From Bin5 sp009843665 (GTDB lineage: Bacteria > Chloroflexota > Anaerolineae > Caldilineales > Caldilineaceae), in contig OZ244818.1 of the NCBI GenBank assembly GCA_965220285.1, positions 2,294,001 to 2,358,000 of the forward strand: 64,000 nt of DNA, in the 5' to 3' direction. This document shows, one piece after another, positions 8,690 through 17,572 of this stretch; positions within the stretch are counted from its first letter, which is position 1, and each line of letters opens with the position of its first letter. Below the pieces are notes generated by a model. That model searched no databases. It was given only the letters and a program-made list of their open reading frames with translations, and had not been told where the DNA came from. A program made the position numbers and the translations under genes.

Positions 8690-9745
8690 ATGGGCAGTTC
8701 CCGATTTCTGCTACAGGCACACGTGGATGCGGTGTACGAGGCTGCACCGCGGCGGCTGGCGTTCAAGGCGCGGACGGAAACGGAGTTCGGCGCATGGCAA
8801 GCGGCGCTGCGCCGGAAGACGCTGGAGCTGCTCGGCCTGGCGGGACGCACGCCGCCGGCAGCGGTGGAGGCGGAAAAGCTGCAGGCGGTGGAGCGGGACG
8901 GCTATGTCGAGGAGAAGTATCTTCTGGACGCGGGCGAGGGGGTGGGCATTCCCGCCTATCTGCTGGTCCCCGGGACGAAGCCGCCGTACCGGCCGGTGCT
9001 AGTGTTCCACGGCCACAACCCGTCGGTGCAGTGGATCCTGGGCAACTATCCGAGCGCGGCGGAGCGGGAGAGCAGGCTGAAGGTGGACAACAACTATGCG
9101 CAGGCGTTGGCGCAGGCCGGCTATCTCGTCTGCGCGGTGGAGCAACGCGGTTTCGGCGAGCGGCAGACGGAGGACGGGCGGGGCAGCGTACACGAGAACT
9201 CGTGCCGCCACCTGGCGTTCGCCTACCAGATGGCAGGCCGAAACCTGGTGGGAGAACGCTGCTGGGACGGCATGTGCGCGATTGCATTTCTGCAGGGCCG
9301 GCCGGATGTTGTGCCGGGGGTTATGGGCTGTACGGGCAATTCGGGCGGGGGCACGACCGCGCTGTGGCTGTCGGCGATCGACGAGCGGATCACGGTTGCC
9401 GTGCCGGGCTGCTATCTCTGTTCGTTCCGAGAGTCGATCTACAACCTGTATCACTGCGAGTGCAACTACGTGCCCGGCATCCTGGAGTGGGCGGAGATGG
9501 GAGACCTGGCGGCCCTGATCGCGCCGCGACCGCTGCGCGCGATCGCGGGTGAGCGGGATGACATCTTTCCCATTGCCGGTGTGCGCGAACAGTTCGCCGT
9601 CGCGGCGCGGGCGTACGAGTTGCTGGGTGCAGGAGAGCGTTGCTCGCTGGGGGTGCATCCCGGACCGCATGGGTACAATCACCGGTTGAGCCATGAATGG
9701 ATCGGGGCGTGGCTGGGGGCGGGCCAGGAAGTGTTGGACGGCTGA
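8690..9745 (+). CDS. Alpha/beta hydrolase (acetyl-xylan-esterase/dienelactone-hydrolase-like)
   Basis: 351 residues from the ATG at 8690, preceded by AGGAGG at the right spacing; this is preferred to upstream starts in the same frame. The fold is an alpha/beta hydrolase: an oxyanion strand (PVLVFHGHNPS), the nucleophile elbow GCTGNSGGGTTA with its Ser at the centre, an acidic-residue strand (RPLRAIAGERDDIFPI) and a C-terminal His region (GPHGYNH). It lacks a signal peptide, so a cytoplasmic esterase or deacylase is likely. It is divergent from the peptide importer and convergent with the sulfatase. The substrate is unknown; ester removal from imported glycans is one possibility. Confidence 0.8.
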   Translation: MGSSRFLLQAHVDAVYEAAPRRLAFKARTETEFGAWQAALRRKTLELLGLAGRTPPAAVEAEKLQAVERDGYVEEKYLLDAGEGVGIPAYLLVPGTKPPYRPVLVFHGHNPSVQWILGNYPSAAERESRLKVDNNYAQALAQAGYLVCAVEQRGFGERQTEDGRGSVHENSCRHLAFAYQMAGRNLVGERCWDGMCAIAFLQGRPDVVPGVMGCTGNSGGGTTALWLSAIDERITVAVPGCYLCSFRESIYNLYHCECNYVPGILEWAEMGDLAALIAPRPLRAIAGERDDIFPIAGVREQFAVAARAYELLGAGERCSLGVHPGPHGYNHRLSHEWIGAWLGAGQEVLDG

Positions 9746-9801
9746 AATGTCGGGGGCGCGACAGGGCTGCTGTCCAACAGTGCAGACGACGTGATATGCA
9801 C

Positions 9802-11103
9802 TCAGATGCTCTTGAATGCGCGCATCCGATTGGTGTAGGTGGCCTGGGGAATGGGTCCTTCGAGGAGGGGATCGCCGGTCTCCTCCATCCAGTCGCGCAG
9901 GCGCCGCGCCAGATCGTCCCTTATGCCGGCGTGGTCCGGGTCTTCGGCCAGGTTGTTCTGTTCCAGTGGGTCCTGTTCCAGGTCGAACAGCTCGAAGAGC
10001 GGGTGGTACATGTCGGTGTAGGGTATATCCAGGGCTATGCTGGTCTCAGGGTAGCCTTTGGCGTTGCTGAGGTAGTCGGGCGGCGTCTCGATCGTGGGCG
10101 CGAATTCGAAGTTGGCGATCAGTTTCCAGCGGTCCGTGCGGATGGCGCGCATGGGGTCGTAATAGGTGTGATAGGTCTTTTCGCTGAAGACGTATTTGCT
10201 CGGATTGTAGGTATCCCCTCGAAGTAGATTCCAATAGCTGCGCCCCTGCAGATTCTGCGGCTTTTCCATCCCCAACATGTCAAGCACGGTGGGCACGAAG
10301 TCCACGTGGGTGACGAATTCCGCATAGCGCCGGCCCCCCGCCAGTCCCGGAATGCGCATGAGCAACGGCACTTCGATGCCGGCGTCGTAGAGGCTCATCT
10401 TTGCCAGCGGGAAGGGGATGCCGTGGTCGGCGGTAAAGACGACTACGGTATTGTCCTCTAAACCCGCAGCCTCAAGCGCCTCAAGAGCCCTGCCGAACGC
10501 ATTGTCGATCGAGGCAACCGAGGCTTCCATATCGACCATGTCCTCGCGCACTTCGGGAATATCCGGCAGGTAAGGCGGCATAGCGACCGTATCTGTGTCA
10601 ATCTTCTCTACGTCATGCGGGAAGGGGCGATGCGGCTCGGTAAAGCCGATCTGGGCGAAGAACGGGGCGGAATCCTGTTCTCGCTGCGCCAGGAAACTGC
10701 AGAAGGCCGTTACCAGCTCGGCGCAACTCCCGCGCGGGTGGGCATGCTGGTAGCCGCAACGCTCCGGGCTGTTGGCCTCGTGCTGGGTGCCGAAGAGACG
10801 GGTCTCGTATCCGTTGGCAGAGAGGATCTGGGCGAGATGGCGCTCGTGCGGATGCAGGTCATTGGCGAAGCCGGAGTGGGCCAGCCCGACGACGCCGTTG
10901 GCGTGCGGATAGCGGCCGGTCCAGAGAGCGGCCCGCGACGGGCTGCACTGGGGCGCGACGCAGAAGCTGTTCTCGAACTGAAGTGACGCGGCCGCGAAGG
11001 CGTCGATGTGCGGTGTGCGGACGCCGGGGACACCGTAGCAGCCGAGGTAGCGGCCCAGATCGTGGCAGATGAAGACGAGGATGTTCGGTGGTTGCGTGCG
11101 CAT
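9802..11103 (-). CDS. Sulfatase (type I, formylglycine-dependent)
   Basis: 433 residues, close to the usual 430-500. The N-terminus NILVFICHDLGR supplies metal-binding Asp. The sulfatase signature CSPSRAALWTGRYPH begins at Cys53, the residue converted to formylglycine by a separate maturation enzyme. FTADHGIPF supplies the second metal-binding pair, followed by a lysine in KMSLYDAG. No export signal is visible, which is common for cytoplasmic sulfatases acting on imported sulfated sugars. The C-terminal sub-domain (FDLEQDPLEQNNLAEDP) is typical of the family. A maturase gene (FGE or anSME) is not in the window. Confidence 0.92.
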   Translation of the reverse strand: MRTQPPNILVFICHDLGRYLGCYGVPGVRTPHIDAFAAASLQFENSFCVAPQCSPSRAALWTGRYPHANGVVGLAHSGFANDLHPHERHLAQILSANGYETRLFGTQHEANSPERCGYQHAHPRGSCAELVTAFCSFLAQREQDSAPFFAQIGFTEPHRPFPHDVEKIDTDTVAMPPYLPDIPEVREDMVDMEASVASIDNAFGRALEALEAAGLEDNTVVVFTADHGIPFPLAKMSLYDAGIEVPLLMRIPGLAGGRRYAEFVTHVDFVPTVLDMLGMEKPQNLQGRSYWNLLRGDTYNPSKYVFSEKTYHTYYDPMRAIRTDRWKLIANFEFAPTIETPPDYLSNAKGYPETSIALDIPYTDMYHPLFELFDLEQDPLEQNNLAEDPDHAGIRDDLARRLRDWMEETGDPLLEGPIPQATYTNRMRAFKSI

Positions 11104-11110
11104 TGGATTC

Positions 11111-11140
11111 AGTTCCTGGTTTTCGGTTTTGCGTTTCCAG
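11111..11140. repeat. Heptamer repeat, degenerate (4 units)
   Basis: AGTTCCT, GGTTTTC, GGTTTTG and CGTTTCC follow in phase, just upstream of the sulfatase start. Two similar units recur at 17501-17514. Confidence 0.5.
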
Positions 11141-12131
11141 GCTTCGTTGACATTTGTTTTGTTCTGTCACTTTGGCGGCAACGGTAGGATGTCTACAAAG
11201 AAAGTTGCCGACCATTAGTGGCATGAACTGCCGGACAATACAGCTGTGCCTGCCCATATGTGCGCAGCCGGCGGCTCCAAAAATTAGGAGGCCAGCAAGA
11301 ACAGCGCCTGAGACGAAACGCACTCCGGCAGCACCAGATCCGCTGCTGATTCAACTGTGGGTGTTGTCTTGACTTCTTGTTGGCACAGATCTGTTTTTTG
11401 ACATCATCCAGCCAGCATTTGCCTGGTTCTGCCCTCTGCTCCCTCCCCAACATACGACCGTTACAGCACCCGCATATTCTCTTTCCCCGACTTCAGGATT
11501 ATATCAAAACGCTCCCCAGATCCGTACGCGACGGGCGTATCCGCAAGAACGACAGATTGTCGCATTTGCCAGCCTTGCGGCGGCGATTCGAAGAGAAAGC
11601 CCGCCGCGAAGCGATCTAAAGCCAGACCAATACAGCCGACTGCACCGGAGCCGTTCTGAGAGCTATTTCGGGTGTGAAGGTGACACTTACCACTTCTCCC
11701 TTCCGTAGCGTCTGGCATACCCCCGGAATTTCCTCGCAGGAGCAAAGCTGGCAAAGGGGGGCTCTGGTGACAGAACCTCTTGCGTACCAGGAGGGTTAGT
11801 CCAGCGGCCATTCGCGGACTACTGTGGGCGGCACACCTGCCAGGCCTGCCGGCCTGGCTGATTCTACTGCGGGTGGCTCGGCGCACGTGAACGTATAACC
11901 CTACCTTGTGCATCCTCGACACCTGCCATCGAGTTGTCTCGAGTCATATTCACCAGTAAAGGGCTCCGAGTTTGCAACCGCGGTTAACTCCGTCATGAAT
12001 CATCTTTAACAGATGCGTTTAGAGATGCCGCAAAAAACTTCTGCAAAATTCCACGATTTTCAGCCTGTCGCTGTGCTAAACTTTTGTGGTTTGTTTTGAG
12101 CCGATACCTTTCCAGTAAAGTGAGGACATTT
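11141..12131. other. Long gap without a convincing gene
   Basis: About 990 bases between the divergent sulfatase and siderophore-binding genes. Open frames exist (for example 11461-11922 minus) but have no clear ribosome binding site or recognisable domain. The C-terminal 60 residues of that frame look protein-like (ESPPQGW, VAYGSGERFDIILKSG) and might be the 3' end of a decayed gene. Nearer the iron locus, the 10-bp palindrome AACCGCGGTT (11976-11985) and an AT-rich stretch (12020-12130) are candidate control sequences. I see no recognisable riboswitch or Fur box. Confidence 0.4.
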
Positions 12132-13130
12132 ATGTTGAAGGTGAGTATTTTCCCGAGGATTTCAGTCATGGTCCGGGTGGTGGCGGCGGCCGGGCTCCTT
12201 ATGGCGGGCGCCTGTGTTCCGGTCCCGGTCGGCGACAGTACGTCGATGTCCCAGCCTGACTCCGCAACCGCGTCCCAACCCGCCGAGGTGGAGATCACGC
12301 ACTACTCGGGAACCGACGTGGTGCCGGTCAGCCCCGAGACAGTGGTTGTTGCCGACATTGCGGCGTTGCTCTCGCTGCACGACCTGGGCGCGGAGGGGAT
12401 TGCCGGTCTGCTGGGGCTGGGCGTGCCGATTCCGGACAAGTATGCCGAGGCCCTGAACAACCCCCACTTTGCGGAGCTGGGCAGCGTCTGGGAGCCGGAC
12501 TACGAGGCGATCAACGCCCTCGAGCCTGACCTGATCATCGTGGCCGGCCGTTCTTCGAGAATCTACGCGGATATGAAGGAAATTGCACCCACCGCCGACC
12601 TGACCGTCTGGGAGGACTTTTACAACAAATTCCAGGAACAGCACCGTAATATGGGCAAGATATTCGGCGTGGAAGAACGGGTTGAGGAACGCCTGGCCGA
12701 GCTGGACGCGAAGGTCCAGGAGGTGAGTGCCCAGACGGCCGGCGCGGGCAGGGCGCTGATCCTGATGACCACGGGCGCGGAGGTTACGGCTTACGGCCCC
12801 GGCTCCCGCTTCGGTTTCGTCCACGACACGTTCGGGTACGCTGCCGCCGACGAGAACCTGGAACGCGAGGCGACCCACGGCGACGCCGTCTCCTTCGAAT
12901 ACATCCTGGAGATGCAGCCGGATGTTCTGTTCGTCATCGACCGCGCCTCGGCGATCGGCGAGGAAGGCAAAGCGGCGGCGGAGATCCTGGACAACGAGCT
13001 GGTGGCGCAGACGCCGGCGTGGCAGAACGGACGGGTAATCTATGTGAACTCGTTCGACTGGTACATCGCATGGACCGCCCTTCCCGCCTTTTTCCAGGTT
13101 GTCGAAGACGTTAAGGCGGGTCTGCAGTAG
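12132..13130 (+). CDS. Iron-siderophore ABC transporter substrate-binding lipoprotein
   Basis: 332 residues from the ATG at 12132, preceded by GTGAGGA. A hydrophobic signal ends in MAGAC, a somewhat atypical lipobox. The periplasmic-binding (FepB/FecB, TroA-like) fold follows, with the two-lobed pattern: PETVVVADIAALLSLHDLG, then LEPDLIIVAGRSS in lobe one, a long helix with many charged residues in the middle (about residues 170-205), and MQPDVLFVIDRAS plus GRVIYVNSFDWY in lobe two. It begins a contiguous run of binding protein, two permeases and ATPase, the layout of YclQNOP/CeuEBCD-type uptake systems for catechol siderophores. The substrate is inferred only to class level. Confidence 0.9.
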   Translation: MLKVSIFPRISVMVRVVAAAGLLMAGACVPVPVGDSTSMSQPDSATASQPAEVEITHYSGTDVVPVSPETVVVADIAALLSLHDLGAEGIAGLLGLGVPIPDKYAEALNNPHFAELGSVWEPDYEAINALEPDLIIVAGRSSRIYADMKEIAPTADLTVWEDFYNKFQEQHRNMGKIFGVEERVEERLAELDAKVQEVSAQTAGAGRALILMTTGAEVTAYGPGSRFGFVHDTFGYAAADENLEREATHGDAVSFEYILEMQPDVLFVIDRASAIGEEGKAAAEILDNELVAQTPAWQNGRVIYVNSFDWYIAWTALPAFFQVVEDVKAGLQ

Positions 13131-13133
13131 CGC

Positions 13134-14147
13134 GTGGCGATGTCGACGCACGGAGGTTCGCGGCCGGCCACAGGGCGCTATCGCGACACCGCGCTTTTGG
13201 GCCTGGCCTTGGCCTCTCTCACGGTGGTTTCGGCCTGGTCTCTTTTCATCGGGGTCAGCGACATCGGCATCTCCGATCTCCTTCGGGCCGAATCGTCCAG
13301 GATGTTGCTGTTCGTGGAGAGCAGGGTGCCCCGGCTGGCGGCGATCCTGCTCTCCGGCTCCGCCATGGGCGTGGTGGGGCTGATCATGCAGAGCCTGGTG
13401 CGCAACCGCTTCGTCGCGCCCACCACCGCCGGCACCGTCGACGCAGCCAGCCTGGGACTGGTCGTCGCAACCATCTGGTTTGCCGGCGCTTCCGTGCTCT
13501 TCAAGATGACGGTCGCCGTGATCTTCGCCCTGGCCGGAACGGCGTTGTTCATGGCCCTGCTGCAGCGGCTGCGTTACGCCGCCGACATCATCGTGATTCC
13601 CCTGATTGGGATCATGCTGGGCGGCGTAATTCAGGCCGCGGCCACCTTTCTTGCCCTCCGCTACGACCTGCTGCAGTCGCTCAGCGCCTGGACCAATGGC
13701 GACTTCTCCGGCATCCTGCGCGGGCGGTACGAGTTGCTGTACCTGGTGGGGACGATGACGGTGGTGGCCTACCTTTTCGCCAACCGCTTCACACTGGCGG
13801 GGATGGGCCGCGACGTTGCGGTCAACCTGGGGGTGAACTACCACAGGGTGCTCTACGGCGGGATGGCGCTGGCGGCCTCCGTTTCCGCGGTGGTCGTCGT
13901 CGTAGTCGGGGGCATACCCTTCCTGGGCCTGGTCGTGCCCAACCTGGTGACGATGACCATGGGCGACAACCTGCGGCGCGTGCTGCCGCTAACCGCCGTC
14001 AGCGGAGCATTCTTCGTGCTGGTATGCGACATCGTGAGCCGCACCATTCGCTTTCCCTACGAGATTCCGGTCGGGACCGTGGTCGGGGTCGTGGGCGGCG
14101 CCATATTCCTTGCCCTCGTCCTGCGGAGCCGTTTCAATGCGGGTTAA
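13134..14147 (+). CDS. Iron-siderophore ABC transporter permease (FecCD family, first subunit)
   Basis: 337 residues from a GTG at 13134, three bases after the preceding stop; an ATG two codons later is an alternative. It has about nine hydrophobic helices and the FecCD hallmarks: LFVESRVPRLAAILLSGSAMGVVGLIMQSLVRNRFVAPTTAGT near the N-terminus and GGIPFLGLVVPNLV near the C-terminus. It is most like the YclN/CeuB side of such pairs. Its 3' end overlaps the second permease gene by 11 bases, so the two are probably translationally coupled. Confidence 0.92.
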   Translation: MAMSTHGGSRPATGRYRDTALLGLALASLTVVSAWSLFIGVSDIGISDLLRAESSRMLLFVESRVPRLAAILLSGSAMGVVGLIMQSLVRNRFVAPTTAGTVDAASLGLVVATIWFAGASVLFKMTVAVIFALAGTALFMALLQRLRYAADIIVIPLIGIMLGGVIQAAATFLALRYDLLQSLSAWTNGDFSGILRGRYELLYLVGTMTVVAYLFANRFTLAGMGRDVAVNLGVNYHRVLYGGMALAASVSAVVVVVVGGIPFLGLVVPNLVTMTMGDNLRRVLPLTAVSGAFFVLVCDIVSRTIRFPYEIPVGTVVGVVGGAIFLALVLRSRFNAG

Positions 14148-15144
14148 CCGGTGGCGCGCGGCGCTGGCCGTGAACGGCCGCGGGATCCTGGACAGCGGTC
14201 GTCCGGTCCTGGTTCTTATACTGCTTGGCATATTGCTGGCGATGGTCACCGCGCTGTTCATGACCTACGATCTCAAGGGTTCGCTGGATTTTGCTCTCGA
14301 GCTGCGCGGACGAAAGGTCGGCGGTATGCTGCTGGTGGGATTTGCCGTCGCCTACGCCGCCGTGTTGCTCCACACCATCACCAACAACCGGATACTGACC
14401 CCCAGCCTGATGGGGTTTGACGCCCTCTTTGTGCTGATTCAAACCGGCGCCGCTTTCCTGTTCGGCACGCTGGCGTTCCTGGCGATAGACGTACGGCTGC
14501 GGTTCGGCATTGAAGTGGTAATCATGCTGGCTTTCGCGGCCATCCTATACCGGCTGCTCTTCGGAGGTGAGAACCGTGACCTGTTCCTCCTGGTCCTGGC
14601 GGGCATCATCACCGGAACGGTATTCTCCAGCCTGACCGCGCTGATAATGCGGGTGCTGGACCCCAATGAGTTCTTGACCCTGCAGGATCTGCTGTTCGCA
14701 AACTTCAGTACGGTGAACAGGGACCTGCTGCTGGTATCGGCGGCGGCCGTCGTCGTGATAATCGTCGCCACCCGCCCGTTGCTGGGACAGCTGGACGCCG
14801 TGGCGATAGGCCGGGAACACGCCATCAACCTGGGTGTAAATCACCGGGCAGTGGTCCGTCAGTGCCTGGTCGCGATCGCGGTGCTCGTTTCGGTGTCGAC
14901 CGCGCTTGTGGGACCGGTGGCGTTTCTGGGTCTGCTGGTGTCCAACATGGCCTACCAACTCACCGGCACCTTTCGCCACCGGTACACACCGGCGGCGGCG
15001 GGGATGATCGCGGCGATCGCACTGATAGGCGGGCAGTTTCTCCTGCAGGAGGTTTTTGCGTCAGTGGTCAGGTTGAGCGTGATAATCAGTTTCATTGGCG
15101 GAATCTACTTCATTCTGCTGCTGCTGCGGGAGGCAGGGCGTTGA
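14137..15144 (+). CDS. Iron-siderophore ABC transporter permease (FecCD family, second subunit)
   Basis: 335 residues from ATG 14137, which overlaps the end of the first permease gene (ATGCGGGTTAA). Hydrophobic throughout, with the FecCD features NRILTPSLMGFDALFVLIQTG and LVGPVAFLGLLVSNMAYQLTG. It resembles the YclO/CeuC subunit, forming a heterodimeric pore with the product of 13134-14147. The start further upstream in the same frame would lie well inside the first permease gene and has no ribosome binding site of its own. Confidence 0.92.
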   Translation: MRVNRWRAALAVNGRGILDSGRPVLVLILLGILLAMVTALFMTYDLKGSLDFALELRGRKVGGMLLVGFAVAYAAVLLHTITNNRILTPSLMGFDALFVLIQTGAAFLFGTLAFLAIDVRLRFGIEVVIMLAFAAILYRLLFGGENRDLFLLVLAGIITGTVFSSLTALIMRVLDPNEFLTLQDLLFANFSTVNRDLLLVSAAAVVVIIVATRPLLGQLDAVAIGREHAINLGVNHRAVVRQCLVAIAVLVSVSTALVGPVAFLGLLVSNMAYQLTGTFRHRYTPAAAGMIAAIALIGGQFLLQEVFASVVRLSVIISFIGGIYFILLLLREAGR

Positions 15145-15929
15145 TCGAGCTGTCCGGCGTCACCAAGCGATATGGATCGAACACGGTGGTGAATAGCGTG
15201 TCGCTCACAGTTCCGAGCAGCGGCGTAACCGCCCTCGTCGGCCCCAACGGGGCGGGCAAGTCCTCGCTGCTGTCAATGATTGGCAGGCTGCTGCCGATGG
15301 ACGAGGGCGAAATCCGGGTGGACGGACTGGACGTGTCGCGCACCGCTGGAGATGTCCTGGCGAAGAAGCTGTCGATTCTGCGCCAGGAAAACCAGGTGGC
15401 CGTCCGGCTCACGGTGAAGGAGCTGGTGGAATTCGGTCGGTTCCCCCACTCCCGGGGGCGCCTGACCGCCGAAGACGGAAGGCACGTCGAGGAGGCGATC
15501 GACTTCCTGGAACTGGCGGAGTTTTCCGGAAGACCTATCGACCGGCTTTCCGGAGGTCAGAGGCAGCGGGCGTTCATCGCCATGGTGCTATGCCAGGATA
15601 CGGACTACGTGCTGCTTGATGAGCCGCTCAACAACCTGGACATGCGCCACGCGTCGCAAACCATGGGCTTGATCCGCCGGCTGGCGACGGAACTCAACAA
15701 GACCATTGTAATCGTGCTGCACGACATCAATTTTGCCAGCTATCACGCCGATCGCGTTGTGGCCATGAAGGACGGAGCAATCGTTGCCGACGGCACCCCG
15801 AGAGAGATCATCACGGAGCTTTCGATGGCAGAGATTTTCGACCTGGAGGTTCCGGTCCATTCCTATGCGGACAGACCCGTGGCGGCCTATTTCGCCATTG
15901 GCTCGCGGCACATTCATGGCCAGGACTAG
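15141..15929 (+). CDS. Iron-siderophore ABC transporter ATP-binding protein
   Basis: 262 residues. The start is a TTG at 15141 overlapping the previous stop (TTGA), with GGGAGG 8 bases upstream; it gives the expected N-terminus (M)IELSGVTKRYG. A longer frame upstream is a shadow of the permease gene. Walker A is GPNGAGKSS, the signature LSGGQRQRA, Walker B YVLLDEPLNNLDM and the H-loop VLHDINFA. This is the FepC/YclP pattern. It completes the uptake operon. The next recognisable gene of the pathway, the siderophore-interacting protein, is separated by an IS3 relic. Confidence 0.93.
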   Translation: MIELSGVTKRYGSNTVVNSVSLTVPSSGVTALVGPNGAGKSSLLSMIGRLLPMDEGEIRVDGLDVSRTAGDVLAKKLSILRQENQVAVRLTVKELVEFGRFPHSRGRLTAEDGRHVEEAIDFLELAEFSGRPIDRLSGGQRQRAFIAMVLCQDTDYVLLDEPLNNLDMRHASQTMGLIRRLATELNKTIVIVLHDINFASYHADRVVAMKDGAIVADGTPREIITELSMAEIFDLEVPVHSYADRPVAAYFAIGSRHIHGQD

Positions 15930-15935
15930 CCGAAG

Positions 15936-16083
15936 GCAGCACAGTGGCTGAGGCCGTCCGCCGCATTGGGCGTGCCGGTTCAGACCTTCTACCGATGGCG
16001 CAGTGAGTACGGGGGGACTCAGGATCGATCAGGCCAGGCGTGTGCAGCGTCTGAAGTCTGAGAACAGCCGTCTGAAGAGTGAG
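15936..16083 (+). pseudogene. IS3-family transposase orfA relic, frameshifted
   Basis: Three short stretches in three frames reproduce, in order, the start of an IS3-family OrfA: GSTVAEAVRRIG, then VPVQTFYRWRSEYGG, then LRIDQARRVQRLKSENSRLK. The first two are the helix-turn-helix, the last the start of the leucine-zipper region. Two frameshifts separate them, and nothing of OrfB or of terminal repeats is recognisable. This is an old insertion between the siderophore ATPase and reductase genes. Confidence 0.75.
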
Positions 16084-16249
16084 CCTGGTCCCAAAACCGG
16101 ACCGCGGGCTAAGGTGTGTACTAAAGCAGTTCACCCAGCCTGTGCAGGGCCAATCCGCGCGCGCTTGCAAGGTATGAACATCACTTAAGAGTATGTCAAC
16201 GTAAGACAAAACATGTCGGAGTTGACAATAAAAGCTATAGGAGATTCTA

Positions 16250-17065
16250 ATGAGTTCGCCTGCACACAACAGGCCTCACCGCCTGCCTCCACGTTATCCT
16301 GTCTCAATCCGCAGCCTGCAATGGCTGACTCCGCGGGTAGCCAACCTGCTGCTGCACGGTCCGGAACTGTCCGGATTTGAACCAGCCGCCGCAGGTTCCC
16401 ACATCAAGCTGATACTTCCTCCCCCAGGCGTAACGGACACCCCACAACCCCTGCGCCACGACGGCCGTCGCCCGGTGTTTGCCGAAGGCGTAACGCCACC
16501 GTTCCTCCGCACCTACACTCCGCTGCGCTACAACGCTGAAACCTTGGAGCTTGAAGTGGAAATGCTCCTTCACGGAGACAGCCCGGCCTCCAATTGGCTT
16601 CGCTCTGCCAGACCGGGGCACCGAATCATTGTAGCCGGACCGCGGGGCGGCTGGGTGCCGCCGCAGGACGGCGACTGGTACCTTGTGATGGCCGACGACA
16701 CCGGCATCCCGGCCGCTGTCCAGGTGCTGCAGGCACTGCCCGACCGGCAAATCACCGCGCTGTTCGAGGTGACGGACGAGCAGGAACGTCGCCTTCTGCC
16801 CGCAATACCCGATGACCTGCCGAAGTGGCTGCACCGGGAGCCGCAGGGCCTCGCTGCCGGATTGCCCCTGGAGCAGGCCGTGAGGCAGACCGCGATTCCC
16901 GCGAGCCGCGGATACGTATGGATGGCGCTGGAGGCGGGTGCCATGCGCCGCATTCGCCGCTACCTTATCGAAGACATAGGCCTGCCTCCGGAACGAATGA
17001 TAACCAGAGGTTATTGGAAACGGGGAACTTCCGATCACCCCGACGGCGATTACGGCACAGAATAG
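16250..17065 (+). CDS. Siderophore-interacting protein (FAD-dependent ferric-siderophore reductase, SIP/ViuB family)
   Basis: 271 residues from ATG 16250, with AGGAG upstream. The FAD-binding half carries LRTYTPLRY (R-x-Y-T/S) and the phosphate-binding HGDSPASNWLRSARPG. The NAD(P)H-interacting half contains LVMADDTGIPAAVQVL, and the C-terminus ends in the family motif GYWKRG..DHPDGDYG. The enzyme reduces imported Fe(III)-siderophore in the cytoplasm so that iron is released. It belongs functionally to the uptake genes 12132-15929, from which it is separated by 320 bases holding an IS3 relic. Confidence 0.93.
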   Translation: MSSPAHNRPHRLPPRYPVSIRSLQWLTPRVANLLLHGPELSGFEPAAAGSHIKLILPPPGVTDTPQPLRHDGRRPVFAEGVTPPFLRTYTPLRYNAETLELEVEMLLHGDSPASNWLRSARPGHRIIVAGPRGGWVPPQDGDWYLVMADDTGIPAAVQVLQALPDRQITALFEVTDEQERRLLPAIPDDLPKWLHREPQGLAAGLPLEQAVRQTAIPASRGYVWMALEAGAMRRIRRYLIEDIGLPPERMITRGYWKRGTSDHPDGDYGTE

Positions 17066-17384
17066 GGATGCCATCTCTTCTGACTGTAAGACGGCACCGT
17101 AGATGTTTATGGTTGTATCGAGACACAAATAGCCGTATCCACGGAGAACGGAGTACAGGAGAAATATGAAGGGCGCGTCACGCCTCAGCTGTACTCCGCG
17201 TCACATCGCGGATCCATCGGCCTTGTTTATCACAGGAATCAAGCCGGAAACATCCCGAACCGGCCTGCAGGCGTTCCCTTCTTGTTGACCACCCTTCCCG
17301 AAATGTCAACGGGGTCTGGTTTTTAGTGGACTGCGCGGGTTCGAGATGATAGCAGGAACCGAATGCGCGTAGCTTACTTATTCC
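17066..17384. other. Gap of about 320 bases, nothing recognised
   Basis: This separates the siderophore reductase from the MalG relic. I see no open frame with a domain and no clear hairpin. Confidence 0.4.
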
Positions 17385-17508
17385 TCAGCGTCCGCCGAGT
17401 CCGGACAGGGCGATGCCCTTTACGAAGAAGCGCTGGGGGAAAAAGAAAACGATGAGGACGGGCACGATCATGATGGTTGCCGCCGCCATCATCAGCGCCC
17501 AGTTCCTG
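17385..17508 (-). pseudogene. C-terminal relic of a MalG-type sugar ABC permease
   Basis: Read on the minus strand, the last 37 residues of the frame (NWALMMAAATIMIVPVLIVFFF then QRFFVKGIALSGLGG) match the conserved C-terminal end of carbohydrate ABC permeases: last helix followed by Q-R-F/Y-x-x-x-G-I. Nothing upstream in frame belongs to the family, and the frame then runs into unrelated sequence just downstream of the OppC-type gene. It is a 3' remnant, and no matching MalF or binding protein is nearby. Confidence 0.7.
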
Positions 17509-17572
17509 GTTTCCAATAGCACACAGCCGCGAGCGAACGCGCAATTGCCAGAATTCAAAAACTTGAGAGGGT

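Noticed and set aside
9697..10227. Plus-strand frame opposite the sulfatase end
   Set aside because: Overlaps the sulfatase C-terminus with no own motif or ribosome binding site.
11680..11900. Possible riboswitch upstream of the siderophore locus
   Set aside because: I looked for cobalamin-type and M-box-type conserved blocks and did not find them; the strand and distance also do not fit well.
11461..11922. Minus-strand frame upstream of the siderophore genes
   Set aside because: The last 60 codons look protein-like, but there is no recognisable family or start site; recorded only as a possible relic within the gap entry.
12162..13844. Long minus-strand open frame (560 codons) opposite the siderophore genes
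   Set aside because: It is antisense to genes with complete family motifs; its His/Arg/Gly-rich translation is a GC-bias shadow.
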